Below are positions 19,981 to 29,155 of a stretch of DNA of 64,000 nt, one piece after another. A model generated the notes under the pieces. That model ran no database searches and was not told the origin of the DNA. It worked only from the letters and a program-made list of their open reading frames with translations. The position numbers were made by a program, and so were the translations under genes. This DNA is from Stieleria mannarensis (GTDB taxonomy: Bacteria; Planctomycetota; Planctomycetia; Pirellulales; Pirellulaceae), in the NCBI RefSeq assembly GCF_014154935.1, contig NZ_JACEHH010000011.1, forward strand, positions 151,157-215,156, read 5' to 3'. Position 1 is the stretch's first letter. Every line of letters starts with the position of its first letter.

Positions 19981-22599
19981 GTGCAAATGCGGAATCTGTT
20001 GACACTGGCATTGTTGGCGTTTGCCGCACCGGCCCTCCAATCCGCCGAACGAGTCGAGCGTGGGTTGCTGGTCCGATATGAGATGGGCGACGGAGAGGGG
20101 CGTACGATCCAGGATCGCAGCGGCGTCGGCAAACCGTTGAATCTGGTGATCGATCGGTCCAGCCGCGTGCGACGGTCGGGCGGAGGGCTCGTGATCGAAT
20201 CGTCCTCGCGAATCGCGTCCTCGCAACCGGCCACCAAAATCATCGATGCGGTCAAGCGGTCCAACGCGATCAGTGTCGAAGCCTGGCTGCGGCCGTCCGA
20301 CACGTCGCAATCCGGACCGGCCAGGATCGTGTCAATTTCCGCAAACACCAGCAACCGCAACTTCACGCTGGGCCAAGAAAAGAATGCCTACGATGTCCGG
20401 CTGCGGGCGACCGAAAGCGATAACAACGGCCTGCCCTCGACGGCCAGTCCGAAGCGAACGGTGCAAACCAAGCTGACCCACGTCGTGTTCACCCGTGATG
20501 CCAAAGGCAAGGCGACGCTGTATGTCGACGGCAAACTGGTTGCCCGCAAAACGGTCAAAGGCAAGCTGCGTAACTGGAACGACCAGTATCGACTCGTGTT
20601 GGTCAACGAAGCGACCGGAGACCGGCCTTGGTTGGGCGAACTGCATTTGGTCGCCATTTATGGACGTGCCTTGTCGCAGCAAGATGTCCGGCAAAATTTC
20701 GCGGCAGGCAGTCAATCCAAGGCGGCCGAACCGATCAGCGAACAAGAACGCATCGCAAGGGCCAATCGGCGGCTGTTCGACCGGCACGTCGCTCCGCTAT
20801 TGGCAACCCACTGCCTGGAATGTCACGACGCGGCGATCAAACAGGGGGACTTCGATCTTTCGCACAAATCGGCTGCATTGGCCAGCGGAGAAAGCGGAAA
20901 CGCGATCGTTCCCGGCAACGTCGCGGACAGCTTGTTGTGGGATTTGGTGACCTCGGATGACATGCCCAAAGATCGTCCACCGCTATCGACCGAAGAGAAA
21001 GCCGTATTGCGAAAGTGGATCGACGCGGGCGCCACGTGGTCCGTCGACACAATCGATCCGGCGGTCTACCTGAACGAAGGCCAAGCCGGCGAGGTCTGGC
21101 TGCAGCGGTTGACGGTCAGCGAGTACATCGAGACGGTGCGTAGCGCGGTCGGTGTCGACATCGGTGACGAAGCACGTCGCATCCTGCCGCCCGACTTGCG
21201 TGCCGACGGGTTCAACAACACCGCGTACAACTTGAACATCGACCTGAAACATGTCGAGGCGTACAGCAAGTTGGCCGAGATCATCGTCGACCGGATGGAC
21301 ATCCTGAAATTCGCCGGTCGGTTTTCCAAAAGTCGAAAGTTGTCGACCGACGACACCATGCGCGACGACGTCGCCGCGATCGGAAAGTGGCTGTTGCGCG
21401 GTCCGCTGGATTCTCGGGAGATCAATAAGTACAGCGGGATCGCGACGACGGTCGCCAGCGCCGGAGGCGATTTTGAAGAAGCGATCCGCTACATTGTCGA
21501 AGCGATGCTGCAGTCGCCACGGTTTGTCTATCGGGTCGAATACCAGCACGGTGATGGCCAGCCGCGACCGGTGGACGATTACGAATTGGCGTCGCGGATG
21601 AGCTACATCCTTTGGGGAGCGCCGCCGGATGAAACACTGATGAAAGCGGCGGACGAGGGCGAACTGGGCGACAGCAAGGCGGTCCGAGCCCAGGTCAAGC
21701 GGATGTTGCATGATCCGCGGACAATTCGCCGGTCGCAGGAGTTTGTCTCCCAGTGGTTGAATTTGGGACGACTGTCCAATTTGCGTCCCAACGGCAAACG
21801 GTTTCCGAACTGGAACGCACAGTTGGCCCTGGACATGCAACGGGAAACACTCGCCTATTTCAAAGAGGTTGTTTGGGCACAGAATCGTCCGCTTGCGGAT
21901 CTTTTGAATGCGCAGGTCACCTATGCCTCACCGGCGTTGGCAAAACACTACGGGTTAGAACCGATCGGCAAAGGGATCCAACGCTATGACCTGACCGAAG
22001 TGCCCAGCCGCGGTGGCATCTTGACTCAGGCCAGCGTGCTGACGATCGGCGGGGATGAAGCCTCGATGGTCTCGCGCGGTCTGTTCGTGCTCAACGACTT
22101 GCTGCGTGGCACGATCAATGCGCCGCCCCCCTGCGTCAACACCGTCCCGCCGCCGACAAAAACCGGGCTAACCCAGCGCGGTATTGCCGAATCTCGAGTC
22201 GCCGACCAAAAGTGCGGCGTCTGCCACATTCGATTCGAACCGTTGGCCTACGGTTTAGAAAAATTTGACGGCATCGGCGCCTACCACGAGCAAGACGAGC
22301 ATGGGAACAAGCTTCGCGACGACGGCGAGGTGTTGTTTCCAGGCACGGCCGAACCGGTCGCCTATCAGACGTCCGCAGAATTGATGGACCTGTTGGCCGC
22401 CAGTCAGCGCGTGCAGCAAAGCCTGACTTGGAAACTGACACAATTCGCCTTGGGACGACCGCTGGTTGCCGCCGATGCGCCGGTGGTCGACCAGATTCAT
22501 CAGGCGGCCCAGAAACACGGTGGAACCTATGTCAGTTTGATCACCGAGATCGTGATGAGCGATCTGGTGCAACGGGCCAGGACCGAAGCGGTGCCGTAA
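19981..22599 (+). CDS. LamG / DUF1587-DUF1592-DUF1588-DUF1585 exported cytochrome-like protein
   Basis: The product is 872 residues. GTG 19981 follows GAAGAGG by 6 bases; ATG 19987 is the alternative. A signal peptide (LLTLALLAFAAPALQ) leads into a LamG/concanavalin-like domain (about 30-240). A planctomycete-cytochrome segment with CLECH (278-282) follows. Then come DUF1587 (RLTVSEYIETVR), DUF1595 (LQSPRFVYRVE), DUF1592 (SRMSYILWG), DUF1588 (GGILTQASVL, with a second heme-type CGVCH) and DUF1585 at the C-terminus. These domains occur together in periplasmic planctomycete proteins of unknown function. Two CxxCH motifs suggest c-type heme binding and electron transfer, which is inference. The DUF1552 gene 131 bases downstream is its usual genomic partner. 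Confidence 0.92.
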   Translation: MQMRNLLTLALLAFAAPALQSAERVERGLLVRYEMGDGEGRTIQDRSGVGKPLNLVIDRSSRVRRSGGGLVIESSSRIASSQPATKIIDAVKRSNAISVEAWLRPSDTSQSGPARIVSISANTSNRNFTLGQEKNAYDVRLRATESDNNGLPSTASPKRTVQTKLTHVVFTRDAKGKATLYVDGKLVARKTVKGKLRNWNDQYRLVLVNEATGDRPWLGELHLVAIYGRALSQQDVRQNFAAGSQSKAAEPISEQERIARANRRLFDRHVAPLLATHCLECHDAAIKQGDFDLSHKSAALASGESGNAIVPGNVADSLLWDLVTSDDMPKDRPPLSTEEKAVLRKWIDAGATWSVDTIDPAVYLNEGQAGEVWLQRLTVSEYIETVRSAVGVDIGDEARRILPPDLRADGFNNTAYNLNIDLKHVEAYSKLAEIIVDRMDILKFAGRFSKSRKLSTDDTMRDDVAAIGKWLLRGPLDSREINKYSGIATTVASAGGDFEEAIRYIVEAMLQSPRFVYRVEYQHGDGQPRPVDDYELASRMSYILWGAPPDETLMKAADEGELGDSKAVRAQVKRMLHDPRTIRRSQEFVSQWLNLGRLSNLRPNGKRFPNWNAQLALDMQRETLAYFKEVVWAQNRPLADLLNAQVTYASPALAKHYGLEPIGKGIQRYDLTEVPSRGGILTQASVLTIGGDEASMVSRGLFVLNDLLRGTINAPPPCVNTVPPPTKTGLTQRGIAESRVADQKCGVCHIRFEPLAYGLEKFDGIGAYHEQDEHGNKLRDDGEVLFPGTAEPVAYQTSAELMDLLAASQRVQQSLTWKLTQFALGRPLVAADAPVVDQIHQAAQKHGGTYVSLITEIVMSDLVQRARTEAVP

Positions 22600-22730
22600 C
22601 GGGCCAGATGATTGACCAGCCTGCGGCGCGAGCGAGTGACTCTCTCGCTCGCGCGTCGAGCTGGTATTGACTGAAAACGGACACCGTCCAGCCTGAATCG
22701 AGACACAAGAAGATGGGGGAGAGAAGATTG

Positions 22731-24173
22731 ATGAATCGACCACGAATCAGCCGTCGCACGATGCTCAAGAGCACGGGGCTGAAGACCGCCGGGGCAGTTG
22801 CGATCGGATTGCCGTTGCTGGAGGAAATGACGTTGACGACGGCGTCCGCTGCCGGTCAGGTGGAGGTTCCGGTCCGCGCGTTCAACGTTTTCTTTGGGCT
22901 GGGGATCCCCGCACCGCTGCAACGGGAAGGCTATGACGGCGTGCTGGAACCGCTCAAGCCGTTGCGCGACAAGCTGCTGATCATGCGTGGGGTCGACCAG
23001 TTGCGGGCGGACGAAAAAGGCATCAACGCGCACTACGACGGAGCCACCGCGGCCTTCACCGCCCAGCCGCCCGACGGGGAAGCCAAGGCCGGCGGGGCGT
23101 CGATCGATCAAGTGATTCGCCGCGACCATTATCCCGATGGCATGCCGCCCGGCATGGTTCCGACGCTGGTCGCCGGCACGTTCTTTCGCCGCAGCCGGAT
23201 CGGCCGTTATGTCCACAGTTTTAACGCCGACGGGACCGTTGCCGCGACGATGCAGGAGAAACCGCGGGATCTGTTCGAACGCGTGTTCGGAACGCTGGAA
23301 GCAGCCGGCGACGATCCCGATCAACGCCGCGCACGTTTACGGCGAAGTGTGCTCGATGCGGTCGTCGATCAGTACAAGTTCTACACGGGGGCCAATTCAC
23401 CGCTGGGTAAAACGTCCCGGGCACGCGTCGCCGAACACCTGGACCGCATTCGTGAATATGAGCAGCGGGCGTATGCGATGAAAGGCAAGATCGAGGGGGC
23501 CCCCCCGTTGCCAGAGCGGTCGACGTTATTGCACGGCGGTTCGGCCGATCCCGGCGGCGAAGGGATCGATATCACGCTGGAGGAACTTTCATCGGAATGG
23601 CGATTGATGGCCGACCTGTATGCCTTGGCCATCCAAACCGATCGCACGCGATTCGGTGCGTTGACCTTCCTGGCCGCCGGTGAACGGATCCGTTTGACCG
23701 GCGATTATCACTACGACGGCCGAAAGATCTTCCAGTTCGACGATGAAGGGCAGCTCAAAAAATCGGGCTCGGCCGGCTGTAGCCATGAATGGTGGCACCA
23801 ATTCAATGAGAAAAAGGCGAACGAAGCGCTGCGTGCCCACGCGCACCTGAAAATGCGCGAGGTCGCCTATTTCCTCAGCCGGCTGGACACCGAGGAATCG
23901 AGGGATGCCAACGGCAAGACTATCTTGGAGAATTCGCTGATCACGATCTCCACCGAGTCCGGCGACGGCCGCCACAACGACGTCAAACGCGAGCTGTCGG
24001 GGGTATTTCACGCGATCAGCGGTGGCGGCGGACGATTCAAAACGGGGCAAATCGTCGACGTCGGTGCCGAAGGGGTGGACGTTTACAACACGATGCTGAC
24101 GGCGATGGGATGCAAGCAGCGATTGGGACCGAAGAAACGCGACGCCAGTCACGTCGACGCGATTCGCGTCTAA
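22731..24173 (+). CDS. DUF1552 family protein, Tat-exported
   Basis: The product is 480 residues. ATG 22731 is preferred over ATG 22713 because GGGGGAGAG sits between them at suitable spacing. The N-terminus has a twin-arginine pattern, SRRTMLKST, then a hydrophobic stretch (AGAVAIGLPLLEEM), so export in folded form is likely. The body matches DUF1552: FFGLGIP, LIMRGVDQLRA, HYDGATAAFT, and near the end ISTESGDGRHNDV and YNTMLTAMG. The fold resembles DUF1501/alkaline-phosphatase-type proteins, but no catalytic function is known. It is paired with the upstream DUF1592 protein, as is usual in planctomycetes, and the two probably form one transcription unit. Confidence 0.9.
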   Translation: MNRPRISRRTMLKSTGLKTAGAVAIGLPLLEEMTLTTASAAGQVEVPVRAFNVFFGLGIPAPLQREGYDGVLEPLKPLRDKLLIMRGVDQLRADEKGINAHYDGATAAFTAQPPDGEAKAGGASIDQVIRRDHYPDGMPPGMVPTLVAGTFFRRSRIGRYVHSFNADGTVAATMQEKPRDLFERVFGTLEAAGDDPDQRRARLRRSVLDAVVDQYKFYTGANSPLGKTSRARVAEHLDRIREYEQRAYAMKGKIEGAPPLPERSTLLHGGSADPGGEGIDITLEELSSEWRLMADLYALAIQTDRTRFGALTFLAAGERIRLTGDYHYDGRKIFQFDDEGQLKKSGSAGCSHEWWHQFNEKKANEALRAHAHLKMREVAYFLSRLDTEESRDANGKTILENSLITISTESGDGRHNDVKRELSGVFHAISGGGGRFKTGQIVDVGAEGVDVYNTMLTAMGCKQRLGPKKRDASHVDAIRV

Positions 24174-24830
24174 CGCTCAACGTCGCGTGCCGAGGTTGGT
24201 CTGACGATCAATGTTATGCGGCACGCGGTCGTACTCGTACTCAGGCCGTAGGTCGGTACTCGTACTCCTACTCGATTGCGAATCCGAATCCGAATACGAG
24301 TACCGCGTCGCTGAGTACCGCGTCGCTGAGTACCGCGTCGCTGAGTACCGCGTCGCTGAGTACCGCGTCGCTGAGTACGAGTACGAGTACGAAGCATGGA
24401 GTTGACAATTAGCGATAGACCAACCACGACGCGGCTATGTTTTAGCGGCGAATCGCCGAAATTCTTGGCGGCTTGTTGATTTGATCAGCCGTTTGGCAAC
24501 AGCCTTCAGTCCTTGGTGCGTTTGCGCCCGTGCTCCATCGTTTGCCGCCCGTAAGCTCGCGTGATAGGGCTGATCGCACGTTTGATTGGACGACTCAACA
24601 GGTCCGTCGGCGAAATCCGCCACCACAAATCCAATGGCCGACGAAGAAAACGGCACTAGGACCGAACAACGTGTCTTCAACCGCGATCGCCCGATTGGCC
24701 GGCTTGACGGATCGACCGTCAGCCGATCTGTTGCAGCGCATAAACGCGACGAGTGTGACGGCCCTGACAACAGGCTCGCAAAGGAGGATTCGTCGGCGAA
24801 TCGGACGATCGGTCCATCGAGAGGTTCAGC
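24174..24830. other. Long intergenic region with tandem and inverted repeats
   Basis: About 650 bases. The first half holds five copies of a 15-base unit flanked by GTACTC/GAGTAC tracts (24231-24390). The second half (about 24400-24830) has short open frames on both strands, such as a 111-codon minus-strand frame at 24435-24770, with no recognisable domain or signal peptide. These are not called as genes. Confidence 0.6.
24231..24390. repeat. Direct 15-base tandem repeat within an inverted GTACTC/GAGTAC structure
   Basis: Five exact, contiguous copies of GAGTACCGCGTCGCT occupy 24298-24372, followed by GAGTAC three times (24373-24390). Upstream, GTACTCGTACTC (24231-24242) and a second GTACTCGTACTC (24256-24267) are the reverse complement of the GAGTAC run. 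The whole 160 bases can fold as a long hairpin with the direct repeats in the loop side. Confidence 0.85.
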
Positions 24831-26369
24831 ATGACCGCCCCACGCCAGCCCCAGAGCCTATTCCCGGCCGATTACCGCGCCGCCGGCGTGTTGTTGCACG
24901 TCACGTCACTGCCGTCACGCTATGGGATCGGCGACTTCGGTCCCCAGGCGCGTGCCTGGATCGACTGGCTGCACGACGCCGGCCAGTCCTGGTGGCAGGT
25001 CCTGCCGCTGGGGCCGATCGGACGCGGCCACTCGCCGTATTCATCGCTTTCCTCGTTCGCCGGCAACTGGCTGTTGATCAGCCCCGAGGATCTGATTCAC
25101 GACGGGTTGCTTCGAACCGACCAGATCGCGGCCGCGTCGTTTCCCGAACACGTCGTCGATTTCGATGCCGTGATCGCCTTCAAAAATGAACTTTTGGCGA
25201 AAGTCTGGGCGAACGTGCAATCCGGCGCCGGCGGTGCAGAGCTGAAATCGGAGTACGAACAATTCTGTCGGGATTCGGCGCACTGGTTGGACGACTTTGC
25301 GATGTTCAGTGTGTTGCGCGAGCGGCACGGTGAACACTACCTGAAGTGGCCCAGTGAGTTGGTCCAGCGCGACCGACAAGCGTTAGCACAGGTCGCCCAG
25401 GAACTGGCCGAGGAGATTGATCAGATTCGTTTGGCGCAGTTCCTGGTGTTCCGCCAGACAGACCGATTGAAAACTTATGCCCACGACCGGGGCGTGCGGC
25501 TGATCGGGGATTTGCCCTATTTCGTTTGCGCCGATTCAAGTGACGTGTGGGCCAATCCGGAGTTGTTCTTGTTGGACCAACAGCGACGGCCGAGTTTTGT
25601 CGCGGGGGTTCCACCGGATTACTTCAGTGCCGACGGACAACTGTGGGGCAACCCGGTCTATGACTGGGCGGCACTGCGGGAAACCGGGTACCGATGGTAC
25701 ATCGATCGCCTCGGCGCGTTGTTGAACCAAGCCGACCTGATCCGCTTGGACCATTTTCGCGGGTTCGCAGCCGCCTGGCATGTCCCCGCTGAATCTTCGA
25801 CGGCACTCAACGGCCAATGGGTGACCGGGCCGGGGGCCGATTTTTTTCGTGCGTTGCAGTCTGACTTGGGATCGATGCCGGTGATCGCCGAAGATCTGGG
25901 TTTGATCACACCGGACGTGATCGAGTTACGCGACGCGTTCGACATCCCCGGCACACGTGTGTTGCAGTTTGCGTTTGACGGCATGAAAGACAATCCCTAT
26001 CTGCCGGAAAATTACGTGCACAACACGGTCGCTTTCACCGGGACGCACGACAACAACACGACGCTTGGTTGGTTCGAATCGCTCAGCGAAGCGGAACAGG
26101 AAAGCGTGCGCGATGCCTTGTCGATGCCGAAAGGCGATGGCGTTTTGGTCACCGGCGAGATGCTGCGACAAGTCTGGTCGTCGTCGGCCGCCTTGGCGAT
26201 GGCGCCGCTGCAGGACATCCTGGGATTGGGCGCAGACGCCCGCATGAACGTCCCGGGGACGCCGGAGGGCAATTGGTGCTGGAGAACAACGTCGGAGATG
26301 CTGTCCGCTTCTGCCGTGCAACGGTTGAGGGAATTGACGGCGGAATCGGGCCGGTTGATTTCCGCGTGA
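24831..26369 (+). CDS. malQ: 4-alpha-glucanotransferase (amylomaltase, GH77)
   Basis: The product is 512 residues, the normal length for the short bacterial GH77 form. It transfers alpha-1,4-glucan chains between maltooligosaccharides and glycogen-type acceptors in the cytoplasm. Typical opening: GVLLHVTSLPSRYGIGDFG, with WWQVLPLGP and SPYSSLSSFAGN. Catalytic residues by family motif: nucleophile D307 in RLDHFRGF, acid/base E354 in IAEDLGLIT, and D407 in GTHDNNT. The C-terminus keeps LGLGADARMNVPG and NWCWR, so the enzyme looks complete. ATG 24831 starts directly at the conserved N-terminus. It stands alone, with a repeat-bearing spacer on each side. Confidence 0.95.
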   Translation: MTAPRQPQSLFPADYRAAGVLLHVTSLPSRYGIGDFGPQARAWIDWLHDAGQSWWQVLPLGPIGRGHSPYSSLSSFAGNWLLISPEDLIHDGLLRTDQIAAASFPEHVVDFDAVIAFKNELLAKVWANVQSGAGGAELKSEYEQFCRDSAHWLDDFAMFSVLRERHGEHYLKWPSELVQRDRQALAQVAQELAEEIDQIRLAQFLVFRQTDRLKTYAHDRGVRLIGDLPYFVCADSSDVWANPELFLLDQQRRPSFVAGVPPDYFSADGQLWGNPVYDWAALRETGYRWYIDRLGALLNQADLIRLDHFRGFAAAWHVPAESSTALNGQWVTGPGADFFRALQSDLGSMPVIAEDLGLITPDVIELRDAFDIPGTRVLQFAFDGMKDNPYLPENYVHNTVAFTGTHDNNTTLGWFESLSEAEQESVRDALSMPKGDGVLVTGEMLRQVWSSSAALAMAPLQDILGLGADARMNVPGTPEGNWCWRTTSEMLSASAVQRLRELTAESGRLISA

Positions 26370-26462
26370 TCGCAGGTTCCGTCAGCGGCCGGCAATCCGG
26401 AAGCGACTCGTTCCCAGACGACGCCTGGGAGTGGCCCCGCTTCTCAGCCATTGATAAAAATT

Positions 26463-26550
26463 GGGTAAGAAGATTTCGGGGGCAAGAAAATGATGAAAAG
26501 CCCCCCTCTTCGATTCAGCTAATCTTCCTACCTTCAAAATCTTCCTCCCC
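26463..26550. repeat. Dispersed repeat family A, two inverted copies
   Basis: Copy A1 (26463-26496, plus) reads GGGTAAGAAGATTTCGGGGG and continues with CAAGAAAATGATGA. Copy A2 (26519-26550, minus) reads on the other strand GGGGAGGAAGATTTTGAAGG and continues with TAGGAAG. Together they form a possible hairpin downstream of malQ. Further copies are at 35966-36000 (plus) and 46090-46122 (minus). Confidence 0.75.
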
Positions 26551-26586
26551 CTCCCTTCCGCCACGAGCACCGGGAGCAGCGAGCGT

Positions 26587-28110
26587 ATGACAGCCCTTCA
26601 ACCACGCGACGAGCACAACCGGCAGCTAGAAGCAAACGTTCATCCGCCGACGTGGAAAAACCCGACAGCCGGGTCGCCGTACCATTTGGTCGTGATCGGC
26701 GCGGGAACGGCCGGTCTGGTCACCGCTGCGGGCGCGGCCGGGTTAGGCGCTCGGGTGGCGCTGATCGAACGCGATCTGATGGGCGGCGATTGTCTGAACG
26801 TCGGCTGCGTGCCTTCCAAGGGCGTGATCAGTTCGGCGCGGATCGCGGCAACGGTCAGGCGGGCGGCTGAGTTCAGTGTCGACGTCCCTGATGGGGTCGA
26901 GGTGGATTTTGCCGGCGTGATGCAGCGGATGCGTCGGCTGCGGGCTGGGATCAGCCGTAATGATTCGGCCGGCCGCTTTCGCGAGCTTGGCGTCGACGTG
27001 TATTTCGGCCAGGCCAGCTTCGTCGACGCTGAAACCATCGATGTCGCTGGGGAGAAACTGAAGTACAAACGGGCGGTGATCGCGACCGGGGCACGCGCCG
27101 CGGCCCCGCCCATCACAGGGCTGGACGGAATCGACTACCTGACCAACGAGACCGTCTTCTCGTTGACGGAACTTCCGAAGCGATTGGGAATCATCGGCGC
27201 CGGGCCGATCGGATGCGAACTCGCGCAGTCGTTCGCCCAGCTCGGTTCGGAAGTATTTTTGGTCGAGTCGGAACATGGGATCTTGGCCAAGGAAGATCGT
27301 GACGCCGCCGAGATCGTTCAACAAGCGCTCCTTCGCGACGGCGTCCGGCTATTGTGCTGCGGTCGCGAGCTACAGGTTCGACGGGATAATCCGATTCGGC
27401 TGACGGTCCAGTCACACGACAAACACTACGACGAGCCGATCGATCAATTGTTGCTCGCGGTCGGTCGCGCGCCGAACGTCGAGGATTTAAACCTGGAAAC
27501 GGTCGGTGTCGACTTCGATCGCAAGGGCGTCCGCGTGAACGATTACCTGCAAACGACCAACCCGCGGATCTTTGCCGCCGGGGACGTTTGTTCGAAATAC
27601 CAATTCACGCATGCGGCCGACTTCATGGCTCGGATCGTGATTCAAAACGCGCTGTTTGCCGTCGGACCGTTGGGCAGAAAAAAGGCCAGCGATTTGACGA
27701 TCCCTTGGGCGACGTACACCACGCCCGAGGTCGCCCATGTCGGGGTGCACGAGCACGACGCCGAACAAGCGGGGATCGAGATCGATACCTACGTCCAACC
27801 CTTTGGCGACGTCGACCGCGCGATTTTGGAAGGCGAAGACGAGGGGTTTGTGAAGGTCCACACCAAGCGAGGGACCGACAAAATCGTCGGGGCAACGATC
27901 GTTGCAAAAAACGCCGGCGACATGATTTCCGAAATCACCTTGGCGATGGTCCACCGCGTGGGGCTGGGCAAGATCGCCGGCACGATTCATCCCTACCCGA
28001 CCCAGGCGGAAGCGATCCGCAAGCTGGGGGATCAATACAACCGGACGCGGTTGACGTCGACCAGCAAGGCGGTATTGGGGTGGTTGCGTCGTTTGAACGT
28101 GGGCCCGTAG
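26587..28110 (+). CDS. FAD-dependent pyridine nucleotide-disulfide oxidoreductase, mercuric-reductase-like
   Basis: The product is 507 residues. The first FAD-binding motif is VVIGAGTAGLVTA (about 36-48). A redox-active disulfide follows in CLNVGCVPSK (C69, C74). The second dinucleotide motif is GIIGAGPIGCELAQ, and the late FAD site is IFAAGDVC. The C-terminal dimerisation domain carries HPYPTQAEA with the conserved active-site His. Upstream GGGAGCAG supports ATG 26587. Members of this class include MerA, lipoamide dehydrogenase and many uncharacterised planctomycete and cyanobacterial enzymes. It has neither the N-terminal HMA domain nor the C-terminal vicinal Cys pair of true MerA, so mercury reduction is not supported. 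The substrate is unknown. It converges on the deformylase gene with a 20-base gap. Confidence 0.88.
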   Translation: MTALQPRDEHNRQLEANVHPPTWKNPTAGSPYHLVVIGAGTAGLVTAAGAAGLGARVALIERDLMGGDCLNVGCVPSKGVISSARIAATVRRAAEFSVDVPDGVEVDFAGVMQRMRRLRAGISRNDSAGRFRELGVDVYFGQASFVDAETIDVAGEKLKYKRAVIATGARAAAPPITGLDGIDYLTNETVFSLTELPKRLGIIGAGPIGCELAQSFAQLGSEVFLVESEHGILAKEDRDAAEIVQQALLRDGVRLLCCGRELQVRRDNPIRLTVQSHDKHYDEPIDQLLLAVGRAPNVEDLNLETVGVDFDRKGVRVNDYLQTTNPRIFAAGDVCSKYQFTHAADFMARIVIQNALFAVGPLGRKKASDLTIPWATYTTPEVAHVGVHEHDAEQAGIEIDTYVQPFGDVDRAILEGEDEGFVKVHTKRGTDKIVGATIVAKNAGDMISEITLAMVHRVGLGKIAGTIHPYPTQAEAIRKLGDQYNRTRLTSTSKAVLGWLRRLNVGP

Positions 28111-28160
28111 TGGAAGCCGCAATCGCAGTCTTAACCGTAGCGACCTTCGCCAGAAGGCGG
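28106..28160. repeat. Dispersed repeat families D (partial) and E at a convergent gene junction
   Basis: 28106-28122 (CGTAGTGGAAGCCGC) is a partial copy of family D, seen in full at 48554 and 61911. 28136-28160 begins CGTAGCGACCTTCGCCAGAA and matches the arms at 31027-31051 and 31069-31093 (family E). The family E part codes for the last residues of the deformylase on the minus strand. Confidence 0.65.
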
Positions 28161-29069
28161 ATCCCCCTTCACCCCACGCGCGAGCGTCGCTGCGCAAGAG
28201 TCGCCGTCCAGCGACGCCCGCTTGCGTGCGATGACGCGATGGAAATGCAATTCGACTTCGCGATCGACGACCCGCCGGACGCCTTCGGCCAGACACGCCG
28301 GTTCGTTTTCTTTTTCGCCGCGGGCGATGATCGTTTCCAGACTGGTTCCGGGATCGACGCTAAAGGTGCGTTGGTTGATCGTCTGGTTGCCGGCATCGAG
28401 TTCGGGAATGATGAAATGGCAGGTCGCGCCATAGGTCAACATGCGGGCTCCGAAGGCATCGTGGTAAGGACGAAACCCGGGAAAGCCTGGCAACAATCCG
28501 TGGTGCAGGTTAATGATCCGTCCGCCGGCAAATTGCCAACAGGTGCTCGGGGGCAGCACGCGCATGTAGCGGGCCAGAACCACATAGTCGACATCGTATT
28601 GGTCCAACAGCCGCACCATTTCGGCATCATCGGCCTTGCCCGAGTCGTCACCGATGCGGTGGTAGGGCACGTCGAACTCCTCGGCCAGTGAGGCCAGTTT
28701 TTTGCGGTTGGACAGGACGACGGAGGCTTCGGCCGCGATCCGCCCGTCCCGGATCGACTCCAAAATCGCCCGCGGGGTATGTTCGACATAGGTGCAACAG
28801 ATCGCCAACCGCGGCGTTTTTCGGTGGTCGGGGCTCCAAACCCGGATGGCCAACCCGGTGTGCTCGCCGATTTGCACCATCGCCGACTGCAGCGTCTGGA
28901 AATGGTCCTGATCGATCGAAATCCGACACAACATCGCGAACAACTGTTCTTCGTCGTGGTCATACATTTGGATTTCGGTGATCCGCGCCCCCTGACCGGT
29001 GACGTAGTGAATGATCGGATCGGCCAGACCGACATTGTCAGGCCCGAGTGCAGTGATGACGACTTCCAT
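28131..29069 (-). CDS. purU: Formyltetrahydrofolate deformylase
   Basis: The product is 312 residues. It hydrolyses 10-formyl-THF to formate and THF, balancing one-carbon pools. ATG 29069 is chosen because AGAGGA lies 9 bases upstream and the ACT domain starts at once (VITALGPDNVGLADPI); an ATG at 29123 would add 18 residues. The N-terminal ACT domain (about 1-80) is followed by a formyltransferase-type domain with LARYMRVLP, INLHHGLLPGF and ELDAG. The catalytic N187, H189 and D225 of the family are present. The tail after about residue 285 (GVKGDPPSGEGRYG) is not family-like and is encoded by a dispersed repeat. The gene is divergent from the cysteine-cluster gene, with 86 bases between. Confidence 0.9.
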   Translation of the reverse strand: MEVVITALGPDNVGLADPIIHYVTGQGARITEIQMYDHDEEQLFAMLCRISIDQDHFQTLQSAMVQIGEHTGLAIRVWSPDHRKTPRLAICCTYVEHTPRAILESIRDGRIAAEASVVLSNRKKLASLAEEFDVPYHRIGDDSGKADDAEMVRLLDQYDVDYVVLARYMRVLPPSTCWQFAGGRIINLHHGLLPGFPGFRPYHDAFGARMLTYGATCHFIIPELDAGNQTINQRTFSVDPGTSLETIIARGEKENEPACLAEGVRRVVDREVELHFHRVIARKRASLDGDSCAATLARGVKGDPPSGEGRYG

Positions 29070-29155
29070 TAAACTGTTTCCTCTGATATCCAGATTGTCG
29101 CTCGAATTCGACTTTTGTTCCATCCCCAGTTACGCTCCCTGCCCGACCGGACGCC

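Noticed and set aside
24298..24372. Possible CRISPR array
   Set aside because: The five 15-base units are contiguous, without spacers, and far shorter than CRISPR repeats. No cas genes are present.
29070..29123. Upstream ATG 29123 for the deformylase
   Set aside because: The 18 extra residues are hydrophilic and not family-like, while ATG 29069 has AGAGGA at proper spacing and starts directly on the ACT domain.
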